DNA of 23,935 nucleotides from JAZNGX01 sp045576675 (GTDB lineage: Bacteria; Bacillota; Clostridia; Monoglobales; Firm-18). A program made the position numbers and the translations under genes. A model generated the notes under the pieces. The model saw only the letters and a program-made list of their open reading frames with translations. It was not told where the DNA came from and did no database searches. Shown here piece after piece: positions 7,801-14,591 of this stretch. Position 1 is the stretch's first letter, and every line of letters starts with the position of its first letter. The stretch is from contig JAZNGX010000020.1 of NCBI GenBank assembly GCA_045576675.1, positions 1 to 23,935 on the forward strand, read 5' to 3'.

Positions 7801-9628
7801 AGTTACAGGTCCTGCAGGTTTAAATGTTATAACAACTGTAGAAGGTTATGAAATTGTATATTCTAATGGTGCTTATGGTGCTGCAGTTCCACAACCTACA
7901 GGTACATTAACTAATGTATATACTTCAGAAACAGGATACTGGGGCGAATGCGGTGGTAACGCAAGCGAAAGCTTTGAGTTTAAGTTCTACAATGATGATA
8001 CATATATGGGTTACACATCATTGAACAATATCGGCGGCATAATAGACGGCGATGTATATGTAAGCTGGAACATTAAGCTTGATGCTGAATCAAACACAGA
8101 CGAATACTGGACAATGGCTTGGGATGTAGCTCCTACAATAGCTATGCAGCCCAACAGAGTTGAACAGTGGGTTGACGGCGTAAAGGTTGCTGAGTGTGCA
8201 GTAGAGCCTAACTGGTCAGACAGTATATTCCCTGTAGTTGCAGCGATAACTGATGATAGCGGCAAAATCTTAAGCTATATAAACAACAGAGAAAATGCTA
8301 CTTTGGCAAACGCTTTTGCTAATGGTGGTAACATAGTGCTTTTAAAAGATGTTACTTTAGAAAATACATTATACGTAAATGTTGGTAAAAAGGTTGTTTT
8401 AGACCTTAATGGTAAAACTATAGGTATAGATACTGATGTTTGGGTATATGGAGCTGCAAACAGTGGAACAGCACCTATTACAGTTTGCTACGGTGGCGAT
8501 TTAACTATCGAGGATAGTTCTGAAAATAAGTCCGGTTTGATTAATGGTAATTATGGCACTGGACTCTATGTTTACGATACATACGCAGCAGTTATGATGA
8601 CCGCTAAAGGCGATGATGCTACAAACGGAACAGCGAAATTAACCGTAAACAGCGGTACATTAAAAGGCTTCTTTGCTGCAGTTGCTGGTAACAAGGACCG
8701 TGATAATACTGAGATTGTCATAAACGGTGGAAAGCTTACTGTTGATATTAGTGATAGTTATTCAACCACAGGTATTGAGCACCCTATGAATGGTAAGCTG
8801 ACTATCAACGGCGGAATTATAGAGGGTATGGATGGCATATCATTCAGAAGCGGTCAGTTGCTTATTACGGACGGAACTATAATTGGTAACGCTCCGGCAA
8901 CTACTTTTGATGAAGATGAATATTGGGATAATGACTTTGCAGCTTGCACAGGTCATGCTTTGCAGATTGTCAGCAGAGCAAGCTCTAATGCTGCAAATGA
9001 AACCCCTTCTGTAGAAATTAGAGGCGGAAAATTCACGGCGGAAAATACAACAGCAATTGGCTCTTATGCAGCAGATGATGATATTCAGATTACAGGCTTT
9101 ATTTCGGGCGGTACATTCTCAAGCGATGTAACTGCATTCCTTGCTGACGGTTATGAAATCAAAGACAACGGCGACGGCACATACGGAGTAATAGAAGCCG
9201 AAGCAGAAGAAAAGATTGATTCATTAAATGCAGTAGTCAAGGATATGCTTATTACATATGATACTGAAACAGGTACTGAAGAGTTGTACCAGATAGTGCT
9301 TTTAAGCGGTATAGACAGTCTGAATTATTCAAAGGTAGGCTTTGAAATCACTGTTGGAGATGTAAATAAAGTGTTTGAAACAAACAAGGTATTTACAGGA
9401 GTAAAAGTAACAGACAGAACTGGTACAACAACTGAAGCAGGACCAAAGGCTTTTGGCGAAAATATGAATTATATCTTTGGTGAAGCGTTCAATTTTGATA
9501 AGGCTGACGGAGATAAATCACTTACATTTAAACCGTTTGCAGTTAAGTTGGACGGAACAACAATATACGGTGAAGCAACAACTGTTGACAAGATTTACGA
9601 AGAAGTTAGCAGCGAAGTAACTGAATAA
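4862..9628 (+). CDS. Giant secreted GLUG-motif / right-handed beta-helix protein
   Basis: 1588 residues. The signal peptide is 1-23, ending 'NLAFA'. Residues about 85-375 are GLUG-type repeats ('GGIVG', 'NNTNNG', 'CTNSGTITS'), which form short beta-strand rungs. Later parts look like pectate-lyase-type beta-helix. They are punctuated by a recurring module of the form 'GxTYxxFxEAxxAAxxxxxVTVELxxD' near residues 430, 668, 729 and 1136 (the last is a variant, 'NATLANAFANGGNIVLLKDV'). The last ~135 residues (about 1452-1588) form a separate, non-repetitive domain with 'YSKVGFEITV', 'YIFGEAFN' and 'FKPFAVKLDGTTIYG', a layout I associate with C-termini of other clostridial surface proteins. There is no LPXTG, SLH, dockerin or membrane anchor, so attachment is unexplained. 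No catalytic motif is recognised, so an adhesin or structural role is an inference. The gene is followed by a 50-residue peptide gene. Confidence 0.88.
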   Translation: MKAKRILAMLLICFVAMTNLAFADVTDSVTISSLTELAAFRDAVNGGDAYEGKTVTLTTSIDLSSVTNWEPIGTGTRSGSGYTGNAFKGVFDGGNFAISNLTVSGGTYDTVGLFGVLDGGTIKNLKLENASINVTTKNAGSAVGLMVNGATVENITASGSVAAADGAGGVVGRMTINGTISNCVNNANVSGAAAGGIVGKAYYTGTGVEMNISNCTNSGTITSTAAGCAGGIAGFSAANVSGCTNSGTITSTDAGTVGISLGGIVGWQQMYGEISNNTNNGLVTSEYYVATAGGIVGWANYQYKTDGTAAEYPVYEVISVKGNTNTASIIAAQSSLGSGGIVGGVYNAAVITNNVNLAEKISGYAFASGILGNYQAQDSNGYHDAKVLTVENNITTTVSANITANCVNDVCYDNVNVGADYATSNFNTGAKIGNTIYGTFAEAMAAASAMTGDVTVELYDKVTLNSNLSGSYSSITFVGKTDTAEIYLDVQGYITATGKNVAFTDLTLSKAAGGFITNAGFMNVAFGVYDVPSVTYTNCYFANGAYASSGTNTFTNCTFMRSHDKYGLWAYGDADIVVDGCTFADYRGVKMYAEDAAKTTNLTVKNTDFSALDGKPAIVLTYGESVVLEGNTYSSTGVFELDLDGAPNGTSVTSDVTPTCINDNGVCGVLVDGKIYTTVAQAAEVATAESTVTLLHDSTETVEFVEGVTLDKNGYTAENVTVATPPVVVKIGDDTYTDFIEALNAAEASDADEITVELLCDINLTGSPLSAYYKKYHFITNVEGGVTVTFDHDNWVDFANGSIGENVTFKASYFLLNGRSLVVKGNIDTGYLYTCWGATTTIEETAVVNVRTGDATVQVKGGNTVMTVKGTLNCGVINVWNSTAKLIVSGENAKVNTYWFDCWDGTPSALIENGATMVVDHVDGLTETMSASRGGSITVNNANLKVDSLLLGHDGTAGVITVTGDSTFEGTIKLTTATSTVTGPAGLNVITTVEGYEIVYSNGAYGAAVPQPTGTLTNVYTSETGYWGECGGNASESFEFKFYNDDTYMGYTSLNNIGGIIDGDVYVSWNIKLDAESNTDEYWTMAWDVAPTIAMQPNRVEQWVDGVKVAECAVEPNWSDSIFPVVAAITDDSGKILSYINNRENATLANAFANGGNIVLLKDVTLENTLYVNVGKKVVLDLNGKTIGIDTDVWVYGAANSGTAPITVCYGGDLTIEDSSENKSGLINGNYGTGLYVYDTYAAVMMTAKGDDATNGTAKLTVNSGTLKGFFAAVAGNKDRDNTEIVINGGKLTVDISDSYSTTGIEHPMNGKLTINGGIIEGMDGISFRSGQLLITDGTIIGNAPATTFDEDEYWDNDFAACTGHALQIVSRASSNAANETPSVEIRGGKFTAENTTAIGSYAADDDIQITGFISGGTFSSDVTAFLADGYEIKDNGDGTYGVIEAEAEEKIDSLNAVVKDMLITYDTETGTEELYQIVLLSGIDSLNYSKVGFEITVGDVNKVFETNKVFTGVKVTDRTGTTTEAGPKAFGENMNYIFGEAFNFDKADGDKSLTFKPFAVKLDGTTIYGEATTVDKIYEEVSSEVTE
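5504..5613 (+). repeat. Direct repeat of 26 bp within the GLUG-encoding region
   Basis: An identical 26-nt stretch occurs at 5504-5529 and 5588-5613, exactly 84 nt (28 codons) apart. It encodes the repeated peptide CTNSGTITS. Identity at the nucleotide level shows a recent in-frame duplication or gene conversion of a GLUG unit, as expected of surface proteins whose length varies by recombination. Confidence 0.9.
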
Positions 9629-9638
9629 AGGAGGGGTT

Positions 9639-9791
9639 ATGATGAAAAATTATGTAAAGCCCGAAATGAAAATCACAGAGCTAAGTGTAGCAGATGTAAT
9701 ACAGACATCAAATACAACATTACAGGTATCGGATGAAACAGTAATGAGCTTAGGCGGAAACAACAGCGGAATTAAGTTTTTCTCAAACTAA
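9639..9791 (+). CDS. Small Cys-free peptide, translationally linked to the beta-helix gene
   Basis: 50 residues from the ATG at 9639; a second in-frame ATG at 9642 would give 49. AGGAGGGG lies between the previous stop (9628) and the ATG, only 10 nt after the giant gene, so the two share one transcript that ends at the terminator at 9806-9853. The peptide opens 'KNYVKPEMKITELSVADVIQT' after one or two Met and ends 'GIKFFSN'. It has no signal peptide, no membrane segment and no cysteine. Short clostridial peptides with a 'KxYxxPEMxxxEL...ADVIxTS' pattern are familiar to me as a widespread class without known function. No maturase, protease or transporter lies nearby, so a modified-peptide precursor is not supported. 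The frame, ribosome site, spacing and terminator make it a real gene. Confidence 0.82.
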   Translation: MMKNYVKPEMKITELSVADVIQTSNTTLQVSDETVMSLGGNNSGIKFFSN

Positions 9792-9805
9792 TAACGTAAT
9801 TTAAC

Positions 9806-9853
9806 AACAGCCCACGGATTGGCGAAAGTCAGTCCGTGGGCTGTTATTTTTTT
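9806..9853 (+). terminator. Intrinsic terminator after the beta-helix / small peptide operon
   Basis: A 13-bp perfect stem (9806-9818 with 9833-9845) with a 14-nt loop is followed by A and then seven T residues (9847-9853). It cleanly separates the surface-protein operon from the spoIIA operon. Confidence 0.93.
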
Positions 9854-9933
9854 ATGCTCCAATTTACGACTAATTTTTCAGAATAAGTATTATATAATTA
9901 CATATACTATTATTTGAACGGAGAGTGAGCAGT

Positions 9934-10260
9934 GTGAAAATTGATTGTATCGGCGACACCGTTATAATACGCCCATCGGGTGAGCTTGACCATCATTATG
10001 CGGCTGAGATAAGAGACAGGGCTGACAGTATCATACATAAGGGCGGTGTGCGTAAGGTTATATTTGATTTTACAGATATAGGATTTATGGACAGCTCGGG
10101 AATAGGCGTAATTATGGGGCGTTACAGGCTGATGGAGGCTGTGGGCGGTACCGTATGTGCGTTCGGAGCAAGCAAAAGAGTGGCAAATCTTATAGAAATG
10201 TCAGGTCTTAAAAGGCTTATAAAGGTTTATAAAAACGAGCAGCAGGCAATGGAGGTGTGA
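9934..10260 (+). CDS. spoIIAA: Anti-sigma-F factor antagonist SpoIIAA
   Basis: 108 residues from GTG 9934, with GGAG about 10 nt upstream. The in-frame GTG at 9925 overlaps the ribosome site and is unlikely. It is a STAS-domain protein with the phospho-acceptor signature 'MDSSGIGVIMGR', and the acceptor serine is S55. In sporulation SpoIIAA binds SpoIIAB and frees sigma-F in the forespore. SpoIIAB phosphorylates SpoIIAA and SpoIIE dephosphorylates it. The gene is first in the conserved spoIIAA-spoIIAB-sigF order. The operon is normally driven by sigma-H and Spo0A. A TATAAT lies at 9893-9898, but I see no clear -35 partner or sigma-H consensus, so the promoter is left unassigned. Confidence 0.95.
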   Translation: MKIDCIGDTVIIRPSGELDHHYAAEIRDRADSIIHKGGVRKVIFDFTDIGFMDSSGIGVIMGRYRLMEAVGGTVCAFGASKRVANLIEMSGLKRLIKVYKNEQQAMEV

Positions 10261-10268
10261 TTGGTAAA

Positions 10269-10688
10269 ATGACTTACATAAATGAAATGAAGATACAGTT
10301 TTTAAACAAATCCGTAAACGAGGGGCTTGCAAGGGTGGCAGTTGCATCATTTTGTGCACAGCTTGATTTGACGGTAGAGGTTATTGCAGATATAAAAACA
10401 GCGGTGTCAGAGGCGGTAACAAATGCAATAGTTCACGGCTATGAGAATATGTGTGGCTTTGTAACAGTTTGTTGTGCATATACAATGACAGAGGTAGAAA
10501 TAACTGTTTCGGATTACGGAAGAGGAATAGAGGATATTGAACAGGCACGCAGACCGCTTTATACCTCCTGTGCAGACAAGGAGCGTTCCGGTATGGGATT
10601 TACCGTTATGGAAACCTTTATGGATTTTGTTGATGTGAAATCCAGCGTAGGAATGGGAACAACAGTGATTATGCGAAAGAAAATATAG
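10269..10688 (+). CDS. spoIIAB: Anti-sigma-F factor / serine kinase SpoIIAB
   Basis: 139 residues from ATG 10269. A GTG at 10257 would add four residues but lies almost on top of the GGAGG at 10251-10255. The GHKL ATPase motifs are intact: the N box 'VSEAVTNAIVHGYEN' (E48, N52), the G1 box 'SDYGRGIED' (from about 81) and the G2 box 'ERSGMGFTVME' (from about 106). SpoIIAB holds sigma-F inactive and phosphorylates SpoIIAA. The length is a little under the 146 residues of B. subtilis. The short overlap or close spacing with spoIIAA suggests coupled translation. Confidence 0.95.
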   Translation: MTYINEMKIQFLNKSVNEGLARVAVASFCAQLDLTVEVIADIKTAVSEAVTNAIVHGYENMCGFVTVCCAYTMTEVEITVSDYGRGIEDIEQARRPLYTSCADKERSGMGFTVMETFMDFVDVKSSVGMGTTVIMRKKI

Positions 10689-10699
10689 GAGTGAGCATA

Positions 10700-11407
10700 A
10701 TGCAGCCTGATATATTTTTAGCATTGGATAAGGCAAAGCAAGGCGATATGAAATATCGCTCATATCTGGTTGAAAGCAATTCCGGTCTTGTGTGGAGCAT
10801 AGTGAAAAGATTTTTAAACAGAGGTCACGAGGCAGAGGATTTGTTTCAGGTTGGGTGCATAGGTCTTATAAAGGCGATTGACAAATTTGATTTGTCTTAC
10901 AATGTTCAGTTTTCAACCTACGCTGTCCCTATGATAACGGGTGAGATAAAGCGATTTATAAGAGATGACGGCATAATAAAAGTAAGCAGAAGTATAAAGG
11001 AACTTGGAATAAAAGCCCGAAGCATAAGGGAGACGCTGTACAAATCCCTCGGCAGAGAGCCGACAGTTGCTGAAATAGCCGATATGGCGGGAGCAACTAT
11101 TGAAGATATTGTTATAGCAATGGATGCATACACTGCACCGGAATCCTTAAATGCAGAAAGTGATAATGACAGACCTCTTGAAGAAAGAATCTGCAGTAAC
11201 AAAAATAATGAGGATGAAATTCTTGACAATATTTCTTTGAAGTCTGCATTAAGTGCGTTGCCACCGCGGGAAAGGCAGATAATCGTTATGCGTTATTTTA
11301 TGGATAAAACGCAGTCTGAAACAGCAAAAAAGCTTGGGATTTCGCAGGTGCAGGTTTCAAGAATAGAAAAAAAGGTATTAATAAAGATGCGTGAGAAGCT
11401 TTCTTAA
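10700..11407 (+). CDS. sigF: Forespore RNA polymerase sigma factor SigF
   Basis: 235 residues from ATG 10700, with GGAG 8 nt upstream. The GTG at 10691 overlaps that site. Region 2 is 'RGHEAEDLFQVGCIGLIKAIDKFD' in two adjoining blocks, with the promoter-melting stretch 'FSTYAVPMITGEIKRFIRDD'. Region 4 is a helix-turn-helix, 'SQSETAKKLGISQVQVSRIE'-like, near residues 200-225. Length, order and motifs fit sigma-F, the first compartment-specific sigma factor of the forespore. It is the last gene of the operon; a terminator follows 4 nt after the stop, with no co-transcribed spoVA genes. Confidence 0.95.
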   Translation: MQPDIFLALDKAKQGDMKYRSYLVESNSGLVWSIVKRFLNRGHEAEDLFQVGCIGLIKAIDKFDLSYNVQFSTYAVPMITGEIKRFIRDDGIIKVSRSIKELGIKARSIRETLYKSLGREPTVAEIADMAGATIEDIVIAMDAYTAPESLNAESDNDRPLEERICSNKNNEDEILDNISLKSALSALPPRERQIIVMRYFMDKTQSETAKKLGISQVQVSRIEKKVLIKMREKLS

Positions 11408-11410
11408 AAA

Positions 11411-11444
11411 ATAACTGTGACAAGGTTTTGTCACAGTTATTTTT
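11411..11444 (+). terminator. Intrinsic terminator after sigF
   Basis: A 12-bp perfect stem (11411-11422 with 11429-11440) with a 6-nt loop is followed by a short T-run (11440-11444). It ends the spoIIA operon. Confidence 0.85.
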
Positions 11445-11485
11445 CATATTTTATAACAAAAAAATTAATAATAATAACAAAACTC

Positions 11486-11514
11486 TTTTATTTATAAAAA
11501 TTATGTGGTAAAAT
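11486..11514 (+). promoter_or_regulatory. Possible promoter of nadE-lrgAB
   Basis: The -10 box TAAAAT (11509-11514) is preceded by TGG, an extended -10. The -35 at the right distance (11486-11491) is poor. The position, about 40 nt before the nadE ATG and after a terminator, is right for the promoter of this unit. Confidence 0.45.
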
Positions 11515-11557
11515 GTAATTTGGTAAAGCTTTCATAAATGAAAGGAATGAATTTTAT

Positions 11558-13456
11558 ATGAATAATTATGGGTTTGTGAGAATTGCATCTGCTGTGCCTG
11601 AAGTACGTGTGGCTGATGTTAATTTTAACTGCAATGAAATAATAAAAGCAATAAAAGCGGCAGATGAAAAAAATGCTTATGCCGTTGTGTTTCCTGAGCT
11701 TTGTATTACGGGCTACAGCTGTCAGGATTTGTTTCTTACAAGTACGCTTTTAAATGCGGCGGAAGCAGGACTTAAAAACATTCTTTCCGGCACGGCTGAT
11801 TCAGGCATTGTTGCAATACTTGGAATGCCTGTTTCTGACGGAGTTCATTTATATAATTGTGCGGTTGTTGTACAGAACGGAAAGGTTTTGGGCGTTGTTC
11901 CAAAGCTGTTTTTGCCAAACTACAGTGAATTCTACGAAAAGCGTTGGTTTACTGCGGCAAATGACAGGCTTAATGACACAATAACTGTTGCAGGCTTTGA
12001 AGTGCCTTTTACAACGGACGTTATTTTTAAAACGCCTGATTTTAACTTTGCGATAGAACTGTGCGAGGATATGTGGGCTGCACAATCTCCTGCTGCACGG
12101 CACACAGTTAACGGTGCAGATGTTATATTTAACTGCTCTGCTATAAACGATGTTATAGGTAAGGACAGATATCGTGAGCTGCTTGTTAAAACTGCATCGT
12201 TTAAAGGGCATTGTGTTTATGCACTTTCTTCAAGCGGCTATGGTGAGTCTACAACAGACACATTGTATTGCGGTCATTGTATAATTGCGGAAAACGGAAG
12301 CCTTATTACAAACAAAGCTCCTGAAGGCTTTGAAACTGAAGTGTATTATGCCGATGTTGATATTGAAAGGATACGAAGTGACAGACGAAAGATGACGTCG
12401 TTTGTTGATGCTGATTACACGCCTTATGAATATGTTAAGTGTGATGAAAGAATGTGCGAAATCAAAGGTCTTGAAAGGAACATCAGCAAGCTGCCGTTTG
12501 TACCGACAAATCCTGCAAGCAAGGCACAGCGAATGGAGCAGATTTTTATGATTCAGGCTCGTTCACTTGCCAAAAGATTAAAGCACATTGGCTGCAAAAA
12601 TCCTGTAATTGGTATTTCAGGCGGTCTTGATTCTACTCTTGCACTTTTGGTTGTTGCAAAAGCAATGGATATTTTAAAGCTTGAAAGAAAAAATATTATA
12701 GCAATAACTATGCCGGGTTTTGGAACAACGGGCAGAACCTATAACAACTCTGTAAAATTAATCGAAAACATTGGTGCCACATTTAAGGAGATAAGCATTA
12801 AAGCGGCGTGTGTTCAGCATTTTAAGGATATTGGCCACGATGAAAACAAGCTTGATGTAACGTATGAAAATTCTCAGGCGCGTGAACGCACACAGATTCT
12901 TATGGATGTTGCAAACCAGGTCAACGGACTTGTTGTCGGCACAGGTGATTTGTCAGAAATGGCATTGGGCTGGGCAACCTATGGAGGTGACCATATTTCG
13001 ATGTATTGCGTAAACGGTGGCGTGCCAAAAACACTTGTGCGTTATATATTAGAGTGGATAAGCACAACATACACCGGAGAAATCAAAGATGTGTTGTCAG
13101 ATATTCTGGACACGCCTATTTCGCCAGAATTGCTGCCTGCTGATGACAAAGGCAATATAGCGCAGAAAACAGAAGATATTATTGGTAATTACAATATTCA
13201 CGACTTTATATTGTACTACTTTTTGCGTTTTGGGTTTACTCCCGAAAAAATACTTTATCTTGCAACAATTGCTTTTGTAGGAGAGTTTTCGGAGGAACAG
13301 CTTAAAAAATGCATAGAAGTATTTTTTAAGAGATTTTTCAATAATCAGTTTAAACGTTCGTGCGTTCCTGACGGCCCTAAGGTTGGCTCTGTAACACTTT
13401 CGCCAAGAACTGATTTTAAAATGTCATCAGATTCTTGTTTTGATTTATGGGTTTAA
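11558..13456 (+). CDS. nadE: Glutamine-dependent NAD+ synthetase
   Basis: 632 residues, full length for the two-domain form. The N-terminal nitrilase-type glutaminase domain (about 1-275) shows the catalytic triad E47 ('VFPELCITGY'), K116 ('VPKLFLPNY') and C169 ('IELCEDMWA'). The C-terminal ATP-pyrophosphatase domain starts near 320, with the PP-motif 'ISGGLDS' at about 353-359. The enzyme hydrolyses glutamine, channels the ammonia, and converts nicotinate adenine dinucleotide to NAD+ using ATP; it acts in the cytosol. AAAGGA precedes the ATG. The gene is followed after 14 nt by an LrgA/LrgB pair, an unusual neighbour for NAD synthesis. Confidence 0.96.
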   Translation: MNNYGFVRIASAVPEVRVADVNFNCNEIIKAIKAADEKNAYAVVFPELCITGYSCQDLFLTSTLLNAAEAGLKNILSGTADSGIVAILGMPVSDGVHLYNCAVVVQNGKVLGVVPKLFLPNYSEFYEKRWFTAANDRLNDTITVAGFEVPFTTDVIFKTPDFNFAIELCEDMWAAQSPAARHTVNGADVIFNCSAINDVIGKDRYRELLVKTASFKGHCVYALSSSGYGESTTDTLYCGHCIIAENGSLITNKAPEGFETEVYYADVDIERIRSDRRKMTSFVDADYTPYEYVKCDERMCEIKGLERNISKLPFVPTNPASKAQRMEQIFMIQARSLAKRLKHIGCKNPVIGISGGLDSTLALLVVAKAMDILKLERKNIIAITMPGFGTTGRTYNNSVKLIENIGATFKEISIKAACVQHFKDIGHDENKLDVTYENSQARERTQILMDVANQVNGLVVGTGDLSEMALGWATYGGDHISMYCVNGGVPKTLVRYILEWISTTYTGEIKDVLSDILDTPISPELLPADDKGNIAQKTEDIIGNYNIHDFILYYFLRFGFTPEKILYLATIAFVGEFSEEQLKKCIEVFFKRFFNNQFKRSCVPDGPKVGSVTLSPRTDFKMSSDSCFDLWV

Positions 13457-13470
13457 AGGGTGGATTTTAA

Positions 13471-13839
13471 GTGAAATATTTTATTCAGTTTGCAATAATA
13501 AGCCTGATATGCTTGTGTGGGCAGGCAGTTTCTATGCTGCTGCCGTTTCCGTTTCCGGCAAGTGTTGCGGGCATGATAATTCTTTTTGTGTTGCTTATGA
13601 CAAAGGTTATAAAGCCGGATAACATAAAGGAAACCGCATTGTGGTTAAAGGATAATATGGCACTGTATTTTATGCCGGTGTTTGTTACTATAATCGAAAG
13701 CTGGGATGTGCTTAAAAACGTGTTTTTTCAAGTGTTTTTTATATGCATTCTAACAACTCTTACTACTTTTACAGTTACTGCTTACACAGTTAAAGCTGTT
13801 ACAAAAATACAAAACAAAATCAGGGGGAGCGAAAATTGA
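13471..13839 (+). CDS. lrgA: LrgA/CidA family holin-like membrane protein
   Basis: 122 residues from GTG 13471, preceded by AAGGGTGG. There are four hydrophobic segments (about 3-20, 26-44, 61-80, 86-110). The conserved core 'LPFPFPASVAGMIILFVLL' is characteristic of CidA/LrgA. These proteins pair with LrgB/CidB and have been linked to murein hydrolase control, programmed lysis and pyruvate uptake. The LrgB gene follows with a 4-nt overlap. CidA and LrgA cannot be told apart from sequence alone. Confidence 0.87.
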   Translation: MKYFIQFAIISLICLCGQAVSMLLPFPFPASVAGMIILFVLLMTKVIKPDNIKETALWLKDNMALYFMPVFVTIIESWDVLKNVFFQVFFICILTTLTTFTVTAYTVKAVTKIQNKIRGSEN

Positions 13840-14510
13840 ACGAATTAATTTCTTCAGTGTATTTTGGCATTTTTGTGTCAATTGCTGTGTATCAAATTGG
13901 TGTTATTATAAACAAAAGATTTGATAAGCCGTATACAAATCCGCTTTTTCTTGGGGGCTTAATTATAATAGCTATAATTAATATTTTTAAAATTCCCACA
14001 GAAAGCTTTTCAAAGGGCGGCGATATTCTGGAAATGCTTATAACGCCTGCAACGGTTTGTCTTGCATTATCAATTTACAACAACTTTGAAGTTGTAAAGA
14101 AAAACCTGTTGGCAATAATAGCAGGAACATTTTTTGGTTCTCTTTCATCGGTACTGCTTGTGACACTTTTGTGCAGGCTGTTTTCACTTGATGAAAGTGT
14201 TGCAGCTTCGTTGTTCCCTAAGTCTGTTACAACGCCCATTGCACTTGAACTCAGCAGACAGAATGGTGGTATAGACGGAATTGCAACCATTGCAGTTATG
14301 ATTACCGGGATTTTTGGTGCAATGATTGCACCTGTTATGATAAAGCTGTTGAAAACAAAGCCTGTGCAGTCGGGCTTGTCCATTGGTACGGCAAGCCATG
14401 CTGCAGGAACAACCAAGGCAATAAAAATAGGCGATGTTGAAGGAGCGTTAAGCGGAATTGCTATTGGCTTTTCAGGTTTGTTTACCGTAATATGGGCAAT
14501 ATTTTTGTAA
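13836..14510 (+). CDS. lrgB: LrgB/CidB family membrane protein
   Basis: 224 residues from TTG 13836, which overlaps the lrgA stop as TTGA and has an AGGGGGAG site upstream. It is a polytopic membrane protein with about six hydrophobic segments. The family blocks 'FPKSVTTPIALELSRQNGG' and 'GTASHAAGTTKAIKIGD' are intact. LrgB works with LrgA; the pair is placed at the cytoplasmic membrane, and transport of pyruvate or related small acids has been shown for some members. No LytSR-type two-component regulator lies beside it, unlike the classic lrgAB loci. Confidence 0.92.
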   Translation: MNELISSVYFGIFVSIAVYQIGVIINKRFDKPYTNPLFLGGLIIIAIINIFKIPTESFSKGGDILEMLITPATVCLALSIYNNFEVVKKNLLAIIAGTFFGSLSSVLLVTLLCRLFSLDESVAASLFPKSVTTPIALELSRQNGGIDGIATIAVMITGIFGAMIAPVMIKLLKTKPVQSGLSIGTASHAAGTTKAIKIGDVEGALSGIAIGFSGLFTVIWAIFL

Positions 14511-14526
14511 AATTTTTCAAAAAAGG

Positions 14527-14555
14527 TGTACAACTTAAAAATAATGTGATATACT
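14527..14555 (+). promoter_or_regulatory. Promoter of the galT-galK operon
   Basis: The -10 TATACT (14550-14555) is preceded by TGA, giving an extended -10. The -35-like TGTACA (14527-14532) is 17 nt upstream. The predicted start is about 30 nt before galT. I see no clear operator repeat or catabolite-control site. Confidence 0.6.
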
Positions 14556-14591
14556 CAAATTGGTATGTTATAAATTTATGGAGGATAAAAA

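Noticed and set aside
4862..9628. Mobile element or phage origin for the giant beta-helix gene
   Set aside because: No integrase, terminal repeats, target duplication or tRNA neighbour; the gene has its own host-like promoter and terminator.
9639..9791. Precursor of a lanthipeptide, sactipeptide or bacteriocin
   Set aside because: The peptide has no cysteine, there is no double-glycine export leader of usual form, and no modifying enzyme, protease or ABC exporter lies in the window.
9880..9933. Sigma-H promoter for the spoIIA operon
   Set aside because: Expected from knowledge of the operon, but no AGGAWWW/GAAT pair at the right spacing is visible. A TATAAT at 9893-9898 has no clear -35 partner.
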